Assembly: GCF_946478955.1 (NCBI RefSeq)
Contig: NZ_CAMLDL010000004.1
Coordinates: 106,678-170,677 of the forward strand
Length of the DNA stretch: 64,000 bases
Direction of reading: 5' to 3'
DNA from: an uncultured Sphingomonas sp.
GTDB taxonomy: Bacteria; Pseudomonadota; Alphaproteobacteria; Sphingomonadales; Sphingomonadaceae
The position numbers and the translations under genes were made by a program. Below, one piece after another: positions 57,090-64,000 of this stretch. The notes under the pieces are model-generated. The model made no database searches. It was given only the letters and a program-made list of their open reading frames with translations, and was not told where the DNA came from. The stretch's first letter is position 1. Every line of letters begins with the position of its first letter.

Positions 57090-57287
57090 CTAGCTTGAAA
57101 CGCGCTTTGCCTTGCGATGTTCACTAAATTTTTTGGGGCCGTAACCGGCTGCAATGGCGACGCTTAGCGGGCCGAGGCCGCGGCGGGCGGCTGTCGCGAG
57201 GGCCGCGCCGACAAGCGCGCCTGTCACCTTATCATTCTTGTTGGCCATCTTTTCACCAGCGATGGCGCCCAGAATTTTTGCAAGCAT
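57090..57287 (-). CDS. Small conserved hypothetical protein
   Basis: A 65-residue protein: MLAKILGAIAGEKMANKNDK, then VTGALVGAALATAARRGLGP, a glycine-zipper-like hydrophobic segment, and a basic tail HRKAKRVSS. Probably membrane-associated. GAAGGTAG five bases before the ATG sets the start. A near-consensus EcfG promoter (57325-57350) lies 38 bases upstream on the same strand. Confidence 0.72.
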   Translation of the reverse strand: MLAKILGAIAGEKMANKNDKVTGALVGAALATAARRGLGPLSVAIAAGYGPKKFSEHRKAKRVSS

Positions 57288-57324
57288 TACGCTACCTTCA
57301 CACGAGCCAATGGATGCATCTCTA

Positions 57325-57350
57325 AACCGGCCAGACCCCGGTTTCGTTCC
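57325..57350 (-). promoter_or_regulatory. Near-consensus EcfG-type promoter of the 65-residue gene
   Basis: On the minus strand GGAAC (57350-57346), 17 bases, GGTT (57328-57325). The -10 element matches the (C/G)GTT variant. Confidence 0.5.
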
Positions 57351-57366
57351 GTCACCCGCAACATGT

Positions 57367-57399
57367 GGGAAAATTCCCCGACCCGTGGTGGGATTTCCC
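57367..57399 (+). promoter_or_regulatory. Tandem palindromes upstream of the psp operon (candidate PspF sites)
   Basis: GGGAA-AA-TTCCC (57367-57378) and GGGA-TT-TCCC (57390-57399), each preceded by GTG, are spaced 21-23 bases apart, about two helical turns. They lie 80-115 bases upstream of the sigma-54-type start, the usual position of PspF enhancer sites. Confidence 0.55.
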
Positions 57400-57455
57400 G
57401 CCAACTTTCGCGCAGATGAACAGGCTTTCCGTCATTTTTGGCGGAAAACTGCAAT

Positions 57456-57471
57456 TGGCACGACCTTCGCA
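57456..57471 (+). promoter_or_regulatory. Sigma-54 promoter of the psp operon
   Basis: TGGCACG (57456-57462), four bases, then TCGCA (57467-57471), with GG and GC exactly 10 bases apart as in the -24/-12 consensus TGGCACG-N4-TTGCA. It is 59 bases upstream of the first small gene. Confidence 0.78.
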
Positions 57472-57529
57472 TTGTTCCTGGCATGACCAACGCCCTGTTG
57501 GCGGTGGTCATGAAAAAGGGAGAGTTCGA

Positions 57530-57667
57530 ATGTCTGGTCTCACACTGAATCGTCGTCTGGTAGTGGCCTTCGCGTCGCTCCTGATGAGCTCCATCGCGGT
57601 CAGCGCCGCGATCTCACCGTCGCCGGTGTCGGCGGCCCCCACCGTGGAAGTTGTCACCTATGCCTGA
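57530..57667 (+). CDS. Small exported or membrane leader peptide overlapping pspA
   Basis: A 45-residue frame with AAGGGAGAG seven bases before its ATG: MSGLTLNRRLVVAFASLLMS, then SIAVSAAISPSPVSAAPTV. It is a single hydrophobic segment of signal-peptide or small-membrane-protein type. Its last eight bases overlap the first codons of pspA. It is the first gene after the sigma-54 promoter. I do not recognise a family; it may be a PspA-pathway micropeptide or serve in translational coupling. Confidence 0.55.
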   Translation: MSGLTLNRRLVVAFASLLMSSIAVSAAISPSPVSAAPTVEVVTYA

Positions 57668-58436
57668 ATTGGAACCGATCGTGGCCCGTCCTCCTGTGCG
57701 CGTTTCGCGTGTTGAGGAAACCGAAGATGCCAAGGTAGTGGGTTTCGCACCACTGGGCGGCATCCTCTCGGGCCCGATCTTCAGCCGTGCCCGCGATATC
57801 ATCGCTGCGAATGTCACGGATATGCTCGATCGGTCGGAAGACCCCGCCCGCATGATCCGCATGATCATCGTCGAGATGGAAGAAACTTTGGTCGAGGTTC
57901 GCGCTACCGCAGCGCGGTCCATTGCGGATATCAAGGAACTGCGCCGCGCCTGCAACCGGTTGGACGCGCTTCAGTCGAACTGGACTGAAAAGGCCGGCCT
58001 GGCTCTGGAGAAGGGCCGCGAAGATCTGGCCCGTGCGGCACTGGGTGAAAAGCAGAAGGCAGCGGAAATCGCCGAAGGCTTGCACGCCGAGATTTCGCAG
58101 ATCGAACAGGTGCTGAAAGGATATGAAGCAGATATCCAGCGACTTCAGACGAAGCTGGCCGAGGCCCGCGCCCGCCAGAATGCAATTGCCAGCCGCATGG
58201 AAAGCGCGATGACCCGCGCCCGCACCAGCGAAGTGCTACACGGCAGCCGCGCACAGGAAGCATTTTTAAAGTTCGAGCTGCTGGAACGCCGCGCCGACTT
58301 TGCCGAGGGTCGCGCCGACGCGCTCGGCCTGACCGGGCCGAAAAGCCTGGAAGAAGAGATTGCCGAGCTCCGCGCCGAAGAGGCCGTGGATGCAGAGCTG
58401 GAACAACTGAAAGCCGCCCTGGCGGCGAAGAAGTAA
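57660..58436 (+). CDS. pspA: Phage shock protein A (PspA/IM30 family)
   Basis: A 258-residue PspA: about 35 N-terminal residues, the amphipathic helix IFSRARDIIAANVTDMLD, RSEDPARMIRMIIVEMEETL, then a long coiled coil. PspA oligomerises on the inner membrane under stress and, in gamma-proteobacteria, inhibits PspF. The N-terminal extension before the conserved helix is longer than in E. coli. ATG 57660 lies inside the end of the small leader gene. An upstream TTG at 57651 is also in frame. Confidence 0.93.
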   Translation: MPELEPIVARPPVRVSRVEETEDAKVVGFAPLGGILSGPIFSRARDIIAANVTDMLDRSEDPARMIRMIIVEMEETLVEVRATAARSIADIKELRRACNRLDALQSNWTEKAGLALEKGREDLARAALGEKQKAAEIAEGLHAEISQIEQVLKGYEADIQRLQTKLAEARARQNAIASRMESAMTRARTSEVLHGSRAQEAFLKFELLERRADFAEGRADALGLTGPKSLEEEIAELRAEEAVDAELEQLKAALAAKK

Positions 58437-58455
58437 AAGAAGGGGACAATTTGCA

Positions 58456-58842
58456 ATGACCAATCGCTTTTCCTGGAACCGCCGCGACAAGAAGGTTGCG
58501 GGTGTCTGCTCGACGCTTGGTGATGTGTTCAACATCGACCCGACTTTCCTCCGCATCGGCTTTGCCGCGCTGGCTATCCTCGCCAGTTGGAAGCTTGCGC
58601 TGGTCGCCTACGTCGGCGCGGGAATTTACCTTCATGTCCAGCGTAATCGGGCCGACCGCCGTTTCGGTGACGGTTCCGAATTTGAACGCATGGCTGACAT
58701 CGGCAAACGCCGGGCATCGATCCACGACCTCCGCACGGAGCTGGACGAGAACGACCGCCGGATGATGGCCATCGACCATCATCTGAACACCCAGAATGAC
58801 GAACTCGCCCGCGAGATCGAAGCCCTTCGTCAGGAGAAGTGA
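58456..58842 (+). CDS. pspC: PspC-domain membrane protein
   Basis: A 128-residue PspC. It opens NRFSWNRRDKKVAGVCSTLGDVFNIDPTFLR, the exact PspC motif, then one membrane segment (IGFAALAILASWKLALVAYV) and a C-terminal basic/coiled region. PspC recruits PspA to the membrane. It follows pspA by 19 bases. Confidence 0.92.
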   Translation: MTNRFSWNRRDKKVAGVCSTLGDVFNIDPTFLRIGFAALAILASWKLALVAYVGAGIYLHVQRNRADRRFGDGSEFERMADIGKRRASIHDLRTELDENDRRMMAIDHHLNTQNDELAREIEALRQEK

Positions 58843-58844
58843 TC

Positions 58845-59075
58845 ATGGATCCTGTCTCAATCGGAATTGTTGGCGCAAGCACTTTGGCCGGATTGGGCGT
58901 CGCCTCCGTCGCAACGCTCAAGGGCTGGGGGGCCTATCTGGATTACAAGCGGCTCGAGTTGGCGAGCCAAAGCGAGACCCTTGATCTTGCCCCGGCCCAG
59001 GGGCGGATTGAGATGGCGGACCTTCGCGAGCGCGTCCGCAAGCTGGAGGCGATTGCCAGCGGCATTGACCTTTAG
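58845..59075 (+). CDS. PspB-like small membrane protein
   Basis: A 76-residue protein two bases after pspC. A hydrophobic N-terminus (VSIGIVGASTLAGLGVASVA) is followed by a coiled coil ending IEMADLRERVRKLEAIASG, close in style to the end of E. coli PspB (RMRERIQALESIL). The N-terminal half is not conserved. I therefore call it PspB-like by position and C-terminus only. An ATG at 58845 follows the pspC stop; the GTG two codons earlier is less likely. Confidence 0.7.
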   Translation: MDPVSIGIVGASTLAGLGVASVATLKGWGAYLDYKRLELASQSETLDLAPAQGRIEMADLRERVRKLEAIASGIDL

Positions 59076-59128
59076 GGCGTCAACCATCCGGGCAAATCGT
59101 CTCCCCTCCTGATCTTGCCCGGATGAAC

Positions 59129-59162
59129 GGGGCGGCCCCAATCCCCAGGGCCGCCCCTTTTT
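59129..59162 (+). terminator. Rho-independent terminator of the psp operon
   Basis: GGGGCGGCCC (59129-59138) pairs with GGGCCGCCCC (59148-59157) and is followed by TTTTT. Confidence 0.93.
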
Positions 59163-59207
59163 CATTCGCGACTTGCCTGCTTCGGCGCTTCCGTTAGGTA
59201 TGCGGGC

Positions 59208-60176
59208 ATGGGCGTGGGTCACGATCATGGTGCGCATCACCATCATGCGCCAACGGATTTCACGGGCGCATTTGCGTTCGGGATTATCCTCAACACGATA
59301 TTTGTCATTATCGAAGCCGGCTATGGCTTTGCATCCGGTTCCATGGCGCTGCTGGCGGATGCGGGTCATAATTTGTCCGACGTCCTCGGCCTTATCATTG
59401 CCTGGATCGGCGCCATTTTGGTCAAGCGGCGGCCAAGCCCGCGCTTTTCTTATGGCCTGAAGAAAAGCTCGATCCTGGCCGCGCTTTTCAATGCCCTGTT
59501 TCTGCTCATCGCGGTGGGTGCCATTGGCGCGGAGGCAATTCGGAGGCTGGCAGATCCGGAACCTGCCAACGGCGAAACGATGATGATCGTTGCCGGCATT
59601 GGGATCCTGATCAACGGCGCAACCGCCATGCTGTTTGCGCGTGGTTCAAAAGATGACATCAATATTCGCGGCGCGTTTCTGCACATGGCGGCGGATGCGG
59701 CCGTGTCGGCAGGTGTCGTGATTGCCGGCTACCTCGTGCTGGTAACGGGCAAAAGCTGGATCGACCCGGCGGTCAGCCTCGTCATCGGCGCCGTAATTTT
59801 GTGGGGAACCTGGAACCTCCTCGTCGAATCCGCGACCATGACCCTTGCCGGGGTGCCAAAAGGCATCGACACGTCGCAGGTCGAACATGCGCTGGCGCAG
59901 TTGCCGGGGGTGCATGACACGCACCATCTTCATATCTGGTCATTGAGCACGACCGAAACCGCGCTGACGGTCCACCTGGTTGTCGAGCCTGGGGCGAACC
60001 GCGACCGGCTGCTAGGGCAGGCCAATGCCTATGTGAAGCAGATGTTCGGCATTTCGCATTCCACCATTCAGGTCGAAGAAGATTGCGAAACGCCGCATTG
60101 CCATGAAGAGGGTCATGACCATAACCATGACCAAGACAATAGGGGCGCTGGCCACGCCCACGGTCATTCTCATTGA
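59208..60176 (+). CDS. Cation diffusion facilitator (zinc exporter, CzcD/ZitB-like)
   Basis: A 322-residue CDF exporter: His-rich start (GHDHGAHHHH), six membrane segments with the A-site LLADAGHNLSDV (Asp51, His54, Asp58) in TM2 and HMAADAAVSAG in TM5, and a cytoplasmic C-terminal domain (LPGVHDTHHLHIWSLS). A long His/Asp tail follows (CHEEGHDHNHDQD, AGHAHGHSH). Pumps Zn2+ (and possibly Co2+/Cd2+) out of the cytoplasm. It is convergent with the ZnuD-like receptor, three bases between stops. Confidence 0.93.
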   Translation: MGVGHDHGAHHHHAPTDFTGAFAFGIILNTIFVIIEAGYGFASGSMALLADAGHNLSDVLGLIIAWIGAILVKRRPSPRFSYGLKKSSILAALFNALFLLIAVGAIGAEAIRRLADPEPANGETMMIVAGIGILINGATAMLFARGSKDDINIRGAFLHMAADAAVSAGVVIAGYLVLVTGKSWIDPAVSLVIGAVILWGTWNLLVESATMTLAGVPKGIDTSQVEHALAQLPGVHDTHHLHIWSLSTTETALTVHLVVEPGANRDRLLGQANAYVKQMFGISHSTIQVEEDCETPHCHEEGHDHNHDQDNRGAGHAHGHSH

Positions 60177-60179
60177 CGA

Positions 60180-62276
60180 TTAATAGGCAAAACTGGCGCT
60201 GAGGCGGATATCGCGCCCGGCGGCGGGCGCATAATCTTTGAGCAGACTGGTAGATTGGCGGACATTCACATCGAAAATATTATTGGCCTGTAGCGACAGG
60301 GTGAGGTCGGGTCGGCGCTGAATTGGATGCCAATCGACCGATGCATTGATCAGCGTGTAGCCCGGCGTTGTCGTTTCCAATGGCGCTGCCCGATCATGCG
60401 ACCAGGCGCGCTCAATCTCCAGCTTGCCGCCAATGGTACCGACCTTTGCAGTCAGTGCACCCGACGCGCGCAGCGGCGGGATCAGCGGTGCCGGGCCAAA
60501 GTTGGAAACCGTTGCCTTAGTCGCATCGGCCTTGCCCTCCAGGCCCCAGTCGATGCCGGCGAGGGTTCCGAGCGGCCCTTGGGCCTCAACTTCAAATCCG
60601 ATGATCCGGGCCTTGCCTTGTCGGCTTTCATAAACCGGGAAATCGTCGATCACTTCCCCGGCCGGCGCCTGATAGATGAAGCTGGAATAGCGGCTGCCGT
60701 AGAGGGTGGCGCCAAAGGTGAAGCGCGGACCTTTGTGGCGGAGCGATGTTTCAAAGCCGAGGCTCTTTTCAAGGCCAAGGTTCGGATCGCCCCGTTCGAA
60801 GCTGGCGTTGCCGGCATGGGGACCGTTGGCGAACAATTCGTCGGCCGACGGTGCGCGCTGCGACCGGGCCAGATTGAGGCCCCAGCTCCAATGGTCGGTT
60901 AGTGCATAGCGCCCGCCGGCCGACAGCGACAGCGATCCGAAGGTCCGCTTCAAATCGGGATTGCCGACAACCTCGCTGGCATCGGCGCGAAGATCGCTAT
61001 GCTCGTAGCGTGCACCCGCCTCAAGGCGTAGGCGGCCGAGATCGAGATGCTGCACGGTGAACAGGCCAAGACTGCGATTGTGGACTGGCGGGAGATATTG
61101 TTCGTCGCCGTCGATGTGCTGTTTCACATCGAGATATTGGGCGCCCGACGCGCCACCCCAACCCGATGCGCTATCTCGTTGTTCGAGGTCGAGACGTGCT
61201 TCGCCGCCCTTGGAAAAGACGCGGCTGCCCACCGCGCCATCGTCTAGCACCTCGGCATGGCGGTAATTGGAATAGCCGCCGCGAAGCTTCACCTTTCGGA
61301 AGAACCCTTCAACCGGAATTTCGGCACGCGCATCGTAGCGAGTTTGATGGACGTCGATATGCGTCGCCTCTGCCTCAACCGCCGGATCAAGCGAATAGCG
61401 GATCGGCACGCCATAAAGCGACGTTCGGCGGGTCACGGAAAAGCCGACATTCAGGCCGCCATCGACATAGGCGAGGGCCCCCGCCGCCTCAAAAGTGCGG
61501 CCGTCGCTGTTGGGTAGCTTGTCTTTCAGATCGGCCAGCGCCCGTATGTCCGCATCATTGCTGGCGGCGGCCTGTTCCCGCAACGCTCTGGATAGGACAT
61601 GGCCGCCAATGCGAAGGTCATCATTCTTGGTCCAGCTGACATCGCCATGTGCAACAAAGTTGCCGCCAAGGCCGATATCAATCGCGCCGCTCGCCAATCG
61701 CTCATTCGCGGCGCTTCCGAAACCGGCCATCGCCTTCGCCGCAACCGGACCGTCGGGCAACGCGCGCGGAATGCGGCTGTCGATCACATTGACGACCCCG
61801 CCGACGGCGGAAGATCCATATACCAGCGATGCCGGGCCGTGCAGCACCTCGATGGAGGTCGCGGTTAACGGATTGATGGCCACCGCATGGTCGCTGCTCG
61901 ACGATGACACGTCGAGGCTGCCGATGCCATCGATCAGCGTGCGAATGCGGTCGCCCGACAGGCCGCGCAGGACCGGTTTAGACACATTTGGTCCGGATCC
62001 CGCCGTTGACACGCCGGGTTGACTGGCGAGTGTCGCCCCGAGCGTTGGGCGAACCTCCGCAGCCAGATCCTTGCTGGTCAGAACCGAAACGTCACCTAGG
62101 ACGTCATCGCTGCGGTGACGGTGGCCGGTAACGACAATGTCGCCGCCGGGCGCGCTTGGCGGTTCGGCCACTGTTGCGCCGGAATCGGCGGTGGCGGTGT
62201 CCGAAACGGGCTCGGCCGGGACAGGCATTGCGACAAGGGCAGTAAGGGCGGAAGCGGCAAGAAGATTGCGGCGCAT
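60180..62276 (-). CDS. TonB-dependent outer-membrane receptor, ZnuD-like
   Basis: A 698-residue receptor. Signal peptide to about residue 21; a plug domain with DIVVTGHRHRSDDVL (TonB-box-like start), TLGATLASQPGVSTAGSG, VLRGLSGDRIRTLIDGI and ATSIEVLHGPASLVYGSSAVGGVVNVID. A 22-strand barrel ends in the aromatic LSASFAY. These plug signatures are close to ZnuD of Neisseria and Acinetobacter, which imports zinc. The CDF exporter next to it supports a zinc role, but no Zur box is obvious in the short leader. Confidence 0.9.
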   Translation of the reverse strand: MRRNLLAASALTALVAMPVPAEPVSDTATADSGATVAEPPSAPGGDIVVTGHRHRSDDVLGDVSVLTSKDLAAEVRPTLGATLASQPGVSTAGSGPNVSKPVLRGLSGDRIRTLIDGIGSLDVSSSSSDHAVAINPLTATSIEVLHGPASLVYGSSAVGGVVNVIDSRIPRALPDGPVAAKAMAGFGSAANERLASGAIDIGLGGNFVAHGDVSWTKNDDLRIGGHVLSRALREQAAASNDADIRALADLKDKLPNSDGRTFEAAGALAYVDGGLNVGFSVTRRTSLYGVPIRYSLDPAVEAEATHIDVHQTRYDARAEIPVEGFFRKVKLRGGYSNYRHAEVLDDGAVGSRVFSKGGEARLDLEQRDSASGWGGASGAQYLDVKQHIDGDEQYLPPVHNRSLGLFTVQHLDLGRLRLEAGARYEHSDLRADASEVVGNPDLKRTFGSLSLSAGGRYALTDHWSWGLNLARSQRAPSADELFANGPHAGNASFERGDPNLGLEKSLGFETSLRHKGPRFTFGATLYGSRYSSFIYQAPAGEVIDDFPVYESRQGKARIIGFEVEAQGPLGTLAGIDWGLEGKADATKATVSNFGPAPLIPPLRASGALTAKVGTIGGKLEIERAWSHDRAAPLETTTPGYTLINASVDWHPIQRRPDLTLSLQANNIFDVNVRQSTSLLKDYAPAAGRDIRLSASFAY

Positions 62277-62417
62277 GGGTCATCCATTGCAAGAAGAGGT
62301 CGCGTGGCGTGTTAGGGTATGTTGTATCATCATCGCAACAGCACTCGTCCCGTTGGCATGACCGTTCGTCGAAACGCGGGACTGGTTGGTGAACCGCGTC
62401 GGCGCTACCATCGTGAT

Positions 62418-63620
62418 ATGTTCATGACCCACTTGGAATGTTCGCTATCCGGCGACCATTATTCCGCCGACCTGCTGCAGAACCTGTCTGACGCAAGCAA
62501 GCCGCTGCTCGCGCGTTATGACCTTGATGCGGTGCGTTCGGCGCTAACCCACGCGGTGCTGGCCAGCCGTCCTGCGGACATGTGGAAATGGCGCGAATTG
62601 CTCCCGCTGCCTGAAGGAGTAGAGCCGGTTAGCCTTGGCGAGCCGGAGACACCATTGATCCCGCTCACCGGTATTGCGGCTGCAATGGGTGTCAGGACGC
62701 CGCTAGTGAAGGATGAAGGGCGGCTGCCAACCGGGTCGTTCAAGGCGCGGGGCCTCGCGATGGCGGTCAGCATGGCGCGTCATTTCGGGGTTCGGCGCAT
62801 CGCCATGCCGACCAACGGCAATGCCGGTGCAGCACTGGCGGCGTATGGAGCCCGCGCTGGCATGGAAACGCTGGTGATCTGCCCGGCGGAAACGCCGGAG
62901 ATCAATATCCGCGAAACCGCAGCTTATGGAGCAAAGGTGATCATTGCCGACGGTCAGATCGACGAATGTGGCCGGGTCGTTGGGGAGGGCGCCGCTGCAG
63001 GACACTGGTTCGACTGTTCAACCCTGAAAGAGCCCTACCGGATTGAGGGCAAAAAAGTCATGGGGTTGGAATTGGCGGAGCAATTGGATTGGGAATTACC
63101 CGATGCAATTTTCTATCCGACTGGCGGCGGAACCGGTCTGATCGGCATGTGGAAGGCGTTTGACGAATTGGAGGCGATCGGTCTGATCGGCTCAAAAAGA
63201 CCTAAGATGTTCGCAGTCCAGGCGGCGGGATGTGCCCCGATTGTGCGCGCATTCAAAGCTGGTCAGGACCATGCGGACCGATGGGAAGGGGCGGCAACTG
63301 CAGCAACCGGTATCCGAGTGCCCAAGGCCATTGGTGATTTCCTGATCCTGCGCGCCGTTCGCGACAGCGGTGGTGCTGCGGTGGCGGTGGAAGAAGCGGC
63401 CATCGCAGATGCGGTTGATGAAGCCGCCGAACGAGACGGGATGCTCCTATGTCCGGAAGGTGGTGCCGTGCTTGCGGCATGGAAAGCGGCCATTGCGGAC
63501 GGCCGGGTCGATAGGAAAGAGCGGGCGATCCTGTTCAACTGTGCAAACGGCAACAAATATCCGCTTGTAGACCGGTCAGTCCGCGCATCGCTGGCCACGC
63601 TGGATCCCGCCAGCCTATAG
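62418..63620 (+). CDS. thrC: Threonine synthase
   Basis: A 400-residue PLP enzyme converting O-phosphohomoserine to threonine. The PLP lysine is in KDEGRLPTGSFKARG, with phosphate-binding TGGGTGLIGMW and EPETPLIPL near the start. The N-terminus LECSLSGDHYSADLLQN is typical of the class. Two in-frame ATGs (62418, 62424) are equally possible; neither has a strong ribosome-binding site. A longer frame from 62319 lacks homology-like sequence. Confidence 0.92.
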   Translation: MFMTHLECSLSGDHYSADLLQNLSDASKPLLARYDLDAVRSALTHAVLASRPADMWKWRELLPLPEGVEPVSLGEPETPLIPLTGIAAAMGVRTPLVKDEGRLPTGSFKARGLAMAVSMARHFGVRRIAMPTNGNAGAALAAYGARAGMETLVICPAETPEINIRETAAYGAKVIIADGQIDECGRVVGEGAAAGHWFDCSTLKEPYRIEGKKVMGLELAEQLDWELPDAIFYPTGGGTGLIGMWKAFDELEAIGLIGSKRPKMFAVQAAGCAPIVRAFKAGQDHADRWEGAATAATGIRVPKAIGDFLILRAVRDSGGAAVAVEEAAIADAVDEAAERDGMLLCPEGGAVLAAWKAAIADGRVDRKERAILFNCANGNKYPLVDRSVRASLATLDPASL

Positions 63621-63651
63621 GATCGGAAATCTGGCGACGCACAAAGGCCAT

Positions 63652-63744
63652 AAAAGCGTAAGGCCCGGGAACCGAAGTTCCCGGGCCTCCATGACTTCCA
63701 TCCGAAGATTTCCGCCACATGGGTTTTGGTCCGAAGACCGCTAC
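63652..63744 (-). ncRNA. Candidate small RNA made of UUCG-capped hairpins
   Basis: Read on the minus strand the sequence gives GGTC-TTCG-GACC (63739-63728), ATC-TTCG-GAT (63709-63700), and a 12-bp GC stem capped by TTCG (63688-63661) followed by TACGCTTTT, a terminator-like end. The C-UUCG-G closing order is correct only on this strand. CATAAT (63756-63751) is a plausible -10, giving an RNA of about 93 nt. Upstream lie GANTC sites and a DnaA box. Family unknown. Confidence 0.45.
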
Positions 63745-63773
63745 CACGTCATTATGAATACATGAATTTTGGT

Positions 63774-63844
63774 GATTCGCGAGTCATTTCCGACGGCTAC
63801 AAATCGAAATCCGTGGGACGAGTCGGGGATAAACCTGTGGATAA
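63774..63844 (-). promoter_or_regulatory. DnaA-box plus clustered GANTC region upstream of the small RNA candidate
   Basis: On the minus strand: TTATCCACA (63844-63836), then GACTC (63824-63820), GACTC (63785-63781) and GAATCACC (63778-63771). Three GANTC sites fall within 51 bases. The order DnaA box, GACTCG, GANTCACCAAA is the same as upstream of the RNA candidate at 7515. Confidence 0.5.
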
Positions 63845-63944
63845 GTTTCAGCCGCGCGGAAAAGCCGGAATTTCTCTGAATAGGTTATGCAGAGGCAGTG
63901 CGCCCGCATCACGCCTGCAGCAGTCCGGATAATCATGGCAGGGC

Positions 63945-64000
63945 TGGTGCCGGCTGAGGGATTTGAACCCCCGACCTTCGGTTTACAAAACCGCTGCACT
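63945..64000 (-). tRNA. tRNA-Thr (anticodon TGT), 3' part, cut by the window edge
   Basis: On the minus strand the visible part reads from the anticodon arm (loop TTTGTAA, anticodon at 63987-63985) through a variable loop AAGGTC and T arm GGGGGTTCAAATCCC to the acceptor strand GCCGGC-A-CCA (ending at 63945). The CCA is encoded. The TGT anticodon reads ACA. The 5' half lies outside the window. Confidence 0.93.

Larger units (their letters stand above)
63621..63944. other. Intergenic region between thrC and tRNA-Thr
   Basis: No protein frame of interest. It contains the perfect 12-bp hairpin AGGCCCGGGAAC/GTTCCCGGGCCT (63661-63688), two smaller UUCG-type hairpins on the minus strand, three GANTC sites (63774-63778, 63781-63785, 63820-63824) and a DnaA box on the minus strand (63836-63844). 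The remainder to 63944 is unremarkable. Confidence 0.7.

Noticed and set aside
62320..62340. TGTTG...CAACA dyad upstream of the ZnuD-like gene as a Zur box
   Set aside because: Only five bases of each arm match and the centre is not AT-rich as in known Zur sites; too weak to list.
1..64000. Prophage, integrative element or insertion sequence
   Set aside because: No integrase, transposase, phage structural gene, attachment-site repeat or tRNA-flanked island was found.

Overview
The window is a gene-dense, high-GC stretch of an alphaproteobacterial chromosome, most likely from the order Sphingomonadales. The evidence is a split (circularly permuted) alpha-type tmRNA gene, GGAAC-N16/17-CGTT promoters of the alphaproteobacterial general stress sigma factor EcfG, GANTC methylation sites clustered at two RNA loci, and small conserved proteins typical of sphingomonads (SWIB, DUF3297, DUF6582, DUF4403). 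Most genes are chromosomal housekeeping genes. No insertion sequence, prophage, integrase or CRISPR array was found.

Layout. 1-4264: an exported protein, then a defence-type patch with a RES/Xre toxin-antitoxin pair, a J-domain protein, a HigBA pair with a clear operator, and an AT-richer unknown gene coupled to uvrD. 4261-9428: UvrD/PcrA helicase carrying two palindromic insertions inside its frame, a GFA-type zinc protein, a long structured RNA candidate (about 7515-7912) and a dicarboxylate/amino-acid symporter. 9606-16619: a LytS/LytTR two-component pair, small stress proteins, a peptidoglycan-recycling pair (Mur ligase and LD-carboxypeptidase), SWIB, Nudix and a small lipoprotein. 16762-17146: two-piece tmRNA. 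17280-30828: amidohydrolase, MscL with an exported RidA, a LemA-TPM-TPM-Nudix operon, M3 peptidase, phosphotransferase, metallophosphoesterase, nadC, a glycine-zipper protein, a nitronate-monooxygenase-like flavoprotein and an SH3 protein. 31059-36101: a 1680-residue autotransporter behind an EcfG promoter.

36195-37928 holds a MerR-type regulator and a divergent promoter whose dyad is nearly identical to the mercury-resistance mer operator, but the controlled gene is a glutaredoxin-MauE membrane fusion followed by a methionine-rich lipoprotein. 38274-41324 and 47518-51087 carry thiolase, isovaleryl-CoA dehydrogenase and the branched-chain 2-oxoacid dehydrogenase E1-alpha/E1-beta/E2 operon, i.e. 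leucine/isoleucine/valine catabolism. A SEDS-like membrane protein is translationally coupled to E2. Between them lie a diheme cytochrome, a DUF4403 lipoprotein, an HxlR/AzoR divergent pair, a GT-D glycosyltransferase and DUF6582.

51220-59075: a secreted beta-propeller protein, a propeller-amidohydrolase fusion, DUF3297, and a phage-shock (psp) operon with a sigma-54 promoter and tandem upstream palindromes. 59208-64000: a CDF zinc exporter convergent with a ZnuD-like TonB receptor, threonine synthase, a short hairpin RNA candidate on the minus strand, and the 3' part of tRNA-Thr(TGT).

The observations most worth following up are the two RNA candidates, which share a DnaA-box plus clustered-GANTC upstream region and UUCG-capped hairpins; the mer-like operator driving a non-mer output; and the palindromic insertions in uvrD. 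Limits: product names rest on motif recognition from memory, RNA structures were folded by eye, and start codons were chosen from visible ribosome-binding sites.
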